Assembly: GCA_030447505.1 (NCBI GenBank)
Contig: JAUJOT010000001.1
Coordinates: 476,295-540,294 of the forward strand
Source of the DNA: Solirubrobacteraceae bacterium
GTDB taxonomy: Bacteria > Actinomycetota > Thermoleophilia > Solirubrobacterales > Solirubrobacteraceae
Reading direction: 5' to 3'
DNA: 64,000 bases
Shown here: positions 63,819 through 64,000 of the stretch, piece after piece
Numbering within the stretch: position 1 is the stretch's first letter
Layout: each line of letters opens with the position of its first letter
Program-made: the position numbers and the translations under genes
Notes under the pieces: generated by a model
The model's input: only the letters and a program-made list of their open reading frames with translations
Databases searched by the model: none
Told to the model about the DNA's origin: nothing

Positions 63819-64000
63819 TCAGCCGGTGATGCAGCGGAACGGCGACGGCACCGTCTGCGCCGCGGTGCCGACCGCACCGGCATCGTTCACCGTCGCATAG
63901 CCCTGGACGATGACGCCCGTGACAAGCACCACCGACGCCGGCGTGATGTCGGCGCTCATCTCGCCGCCGCCGAGGTCGATGCCCTCCAGCGTGCGGGCGT
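63819..64000 (-). CDS. C-terminal end of an unidentified, probably secreted protein
   Basis: 60 residues in the open frame run off the window edge: TLEGIDLGGGEMSADITPASV, then VLVTGVIVQGYATVNDAGAVG and a PSPFRCITG tail. The single Cys and the Ser/Thr/Gly/Val pattern fit an exported beta-rich protein; I cannot name a family. No start is visible. Confidence 0.55.
   Translation of the reverse strand, partial: ARTLEGIDLGGGEMSADITPASVVLVTGVIVQGYATVNDAGAVGTAAQTVPSPFRCITG

Overview
The window is very GC-rich DNA with dense genes, many GTG/TTG starts and constant 1-11 nt overlaps between neighbours. The mix of families suggests an actinobacterium, most likely Thermoleophilia/Solirubrobacterales. The pointers are a secreted Ig-like repeat domain and huge AAA regulators with a GTFCxYEP-type C-terminus, and exopolysaccharide genes full of GT4/GT2 enzymes. 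The class is inferred from family content; no rRNA is present to confirm it.

Layout. 1-739: end of an ABC-2 permease. 907-3392: a small LPFTG cell-wall protein and a secreted CAP-domain protein, separated by a decayed IS256-type transposase. 3700-6743: an IS21-type element (istA, a small middle gene, istB, iterated terminal repeats) with the relic of a second IS21 at its right edge. 7059-31560: polysaccharide region 1. It has two initiating sugar-phosphate transferases, and a seven-gene leftward operon (GT2, PIG-L deacetylase, GT4, GT2, ATP-grasp ligase, phosphatidylserine-decarboxylase-like protein, FemAB-like transferase). It also has two secreted lectin-like paralogues, a flippase, an asparagine-synthase-like protein, two O-antigen ligase/polymerase-type proteins, a GT4-deacetylase fusion, a DegT aminotransferase, a Wzz/BY-kinase and a Gfo/Idh dehydrogenase.

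31669-42605: a conserved block with clpB, a 1170-residue AAA regulator, a secreted protein, a GYD protein and purD-purE-purB. The purine genes are interrupted by an island of gene debris (40492-41321). 42606-63511: polysaccharide region 2. A rightward operon (initiating transferase, GT4, O-antigen ligase-GT4 fusion, GT4, GT4) faces a leftward operon of eleven genes (Wzz-like protein, glycosyltransferases, methyltransferases, flippase). The window ends in the 3' part of an unknown leftward gene.

How they work together (inference): each polysaccharide region holds nearly a full Wzx/Wzy-type set: initiating transferase, glycosyltransferases, flippase, polymerase/ligase and chain-length protein. 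DegT and Gfo/Idh supply amino-sugar precursors, and the lectin-like secreted proteins may bind the product. The deacetylase/ATP-grasp/decarboxylase/FemAB operon has no function I recognise as a whole and is the best candidate for an undescribed pathway.
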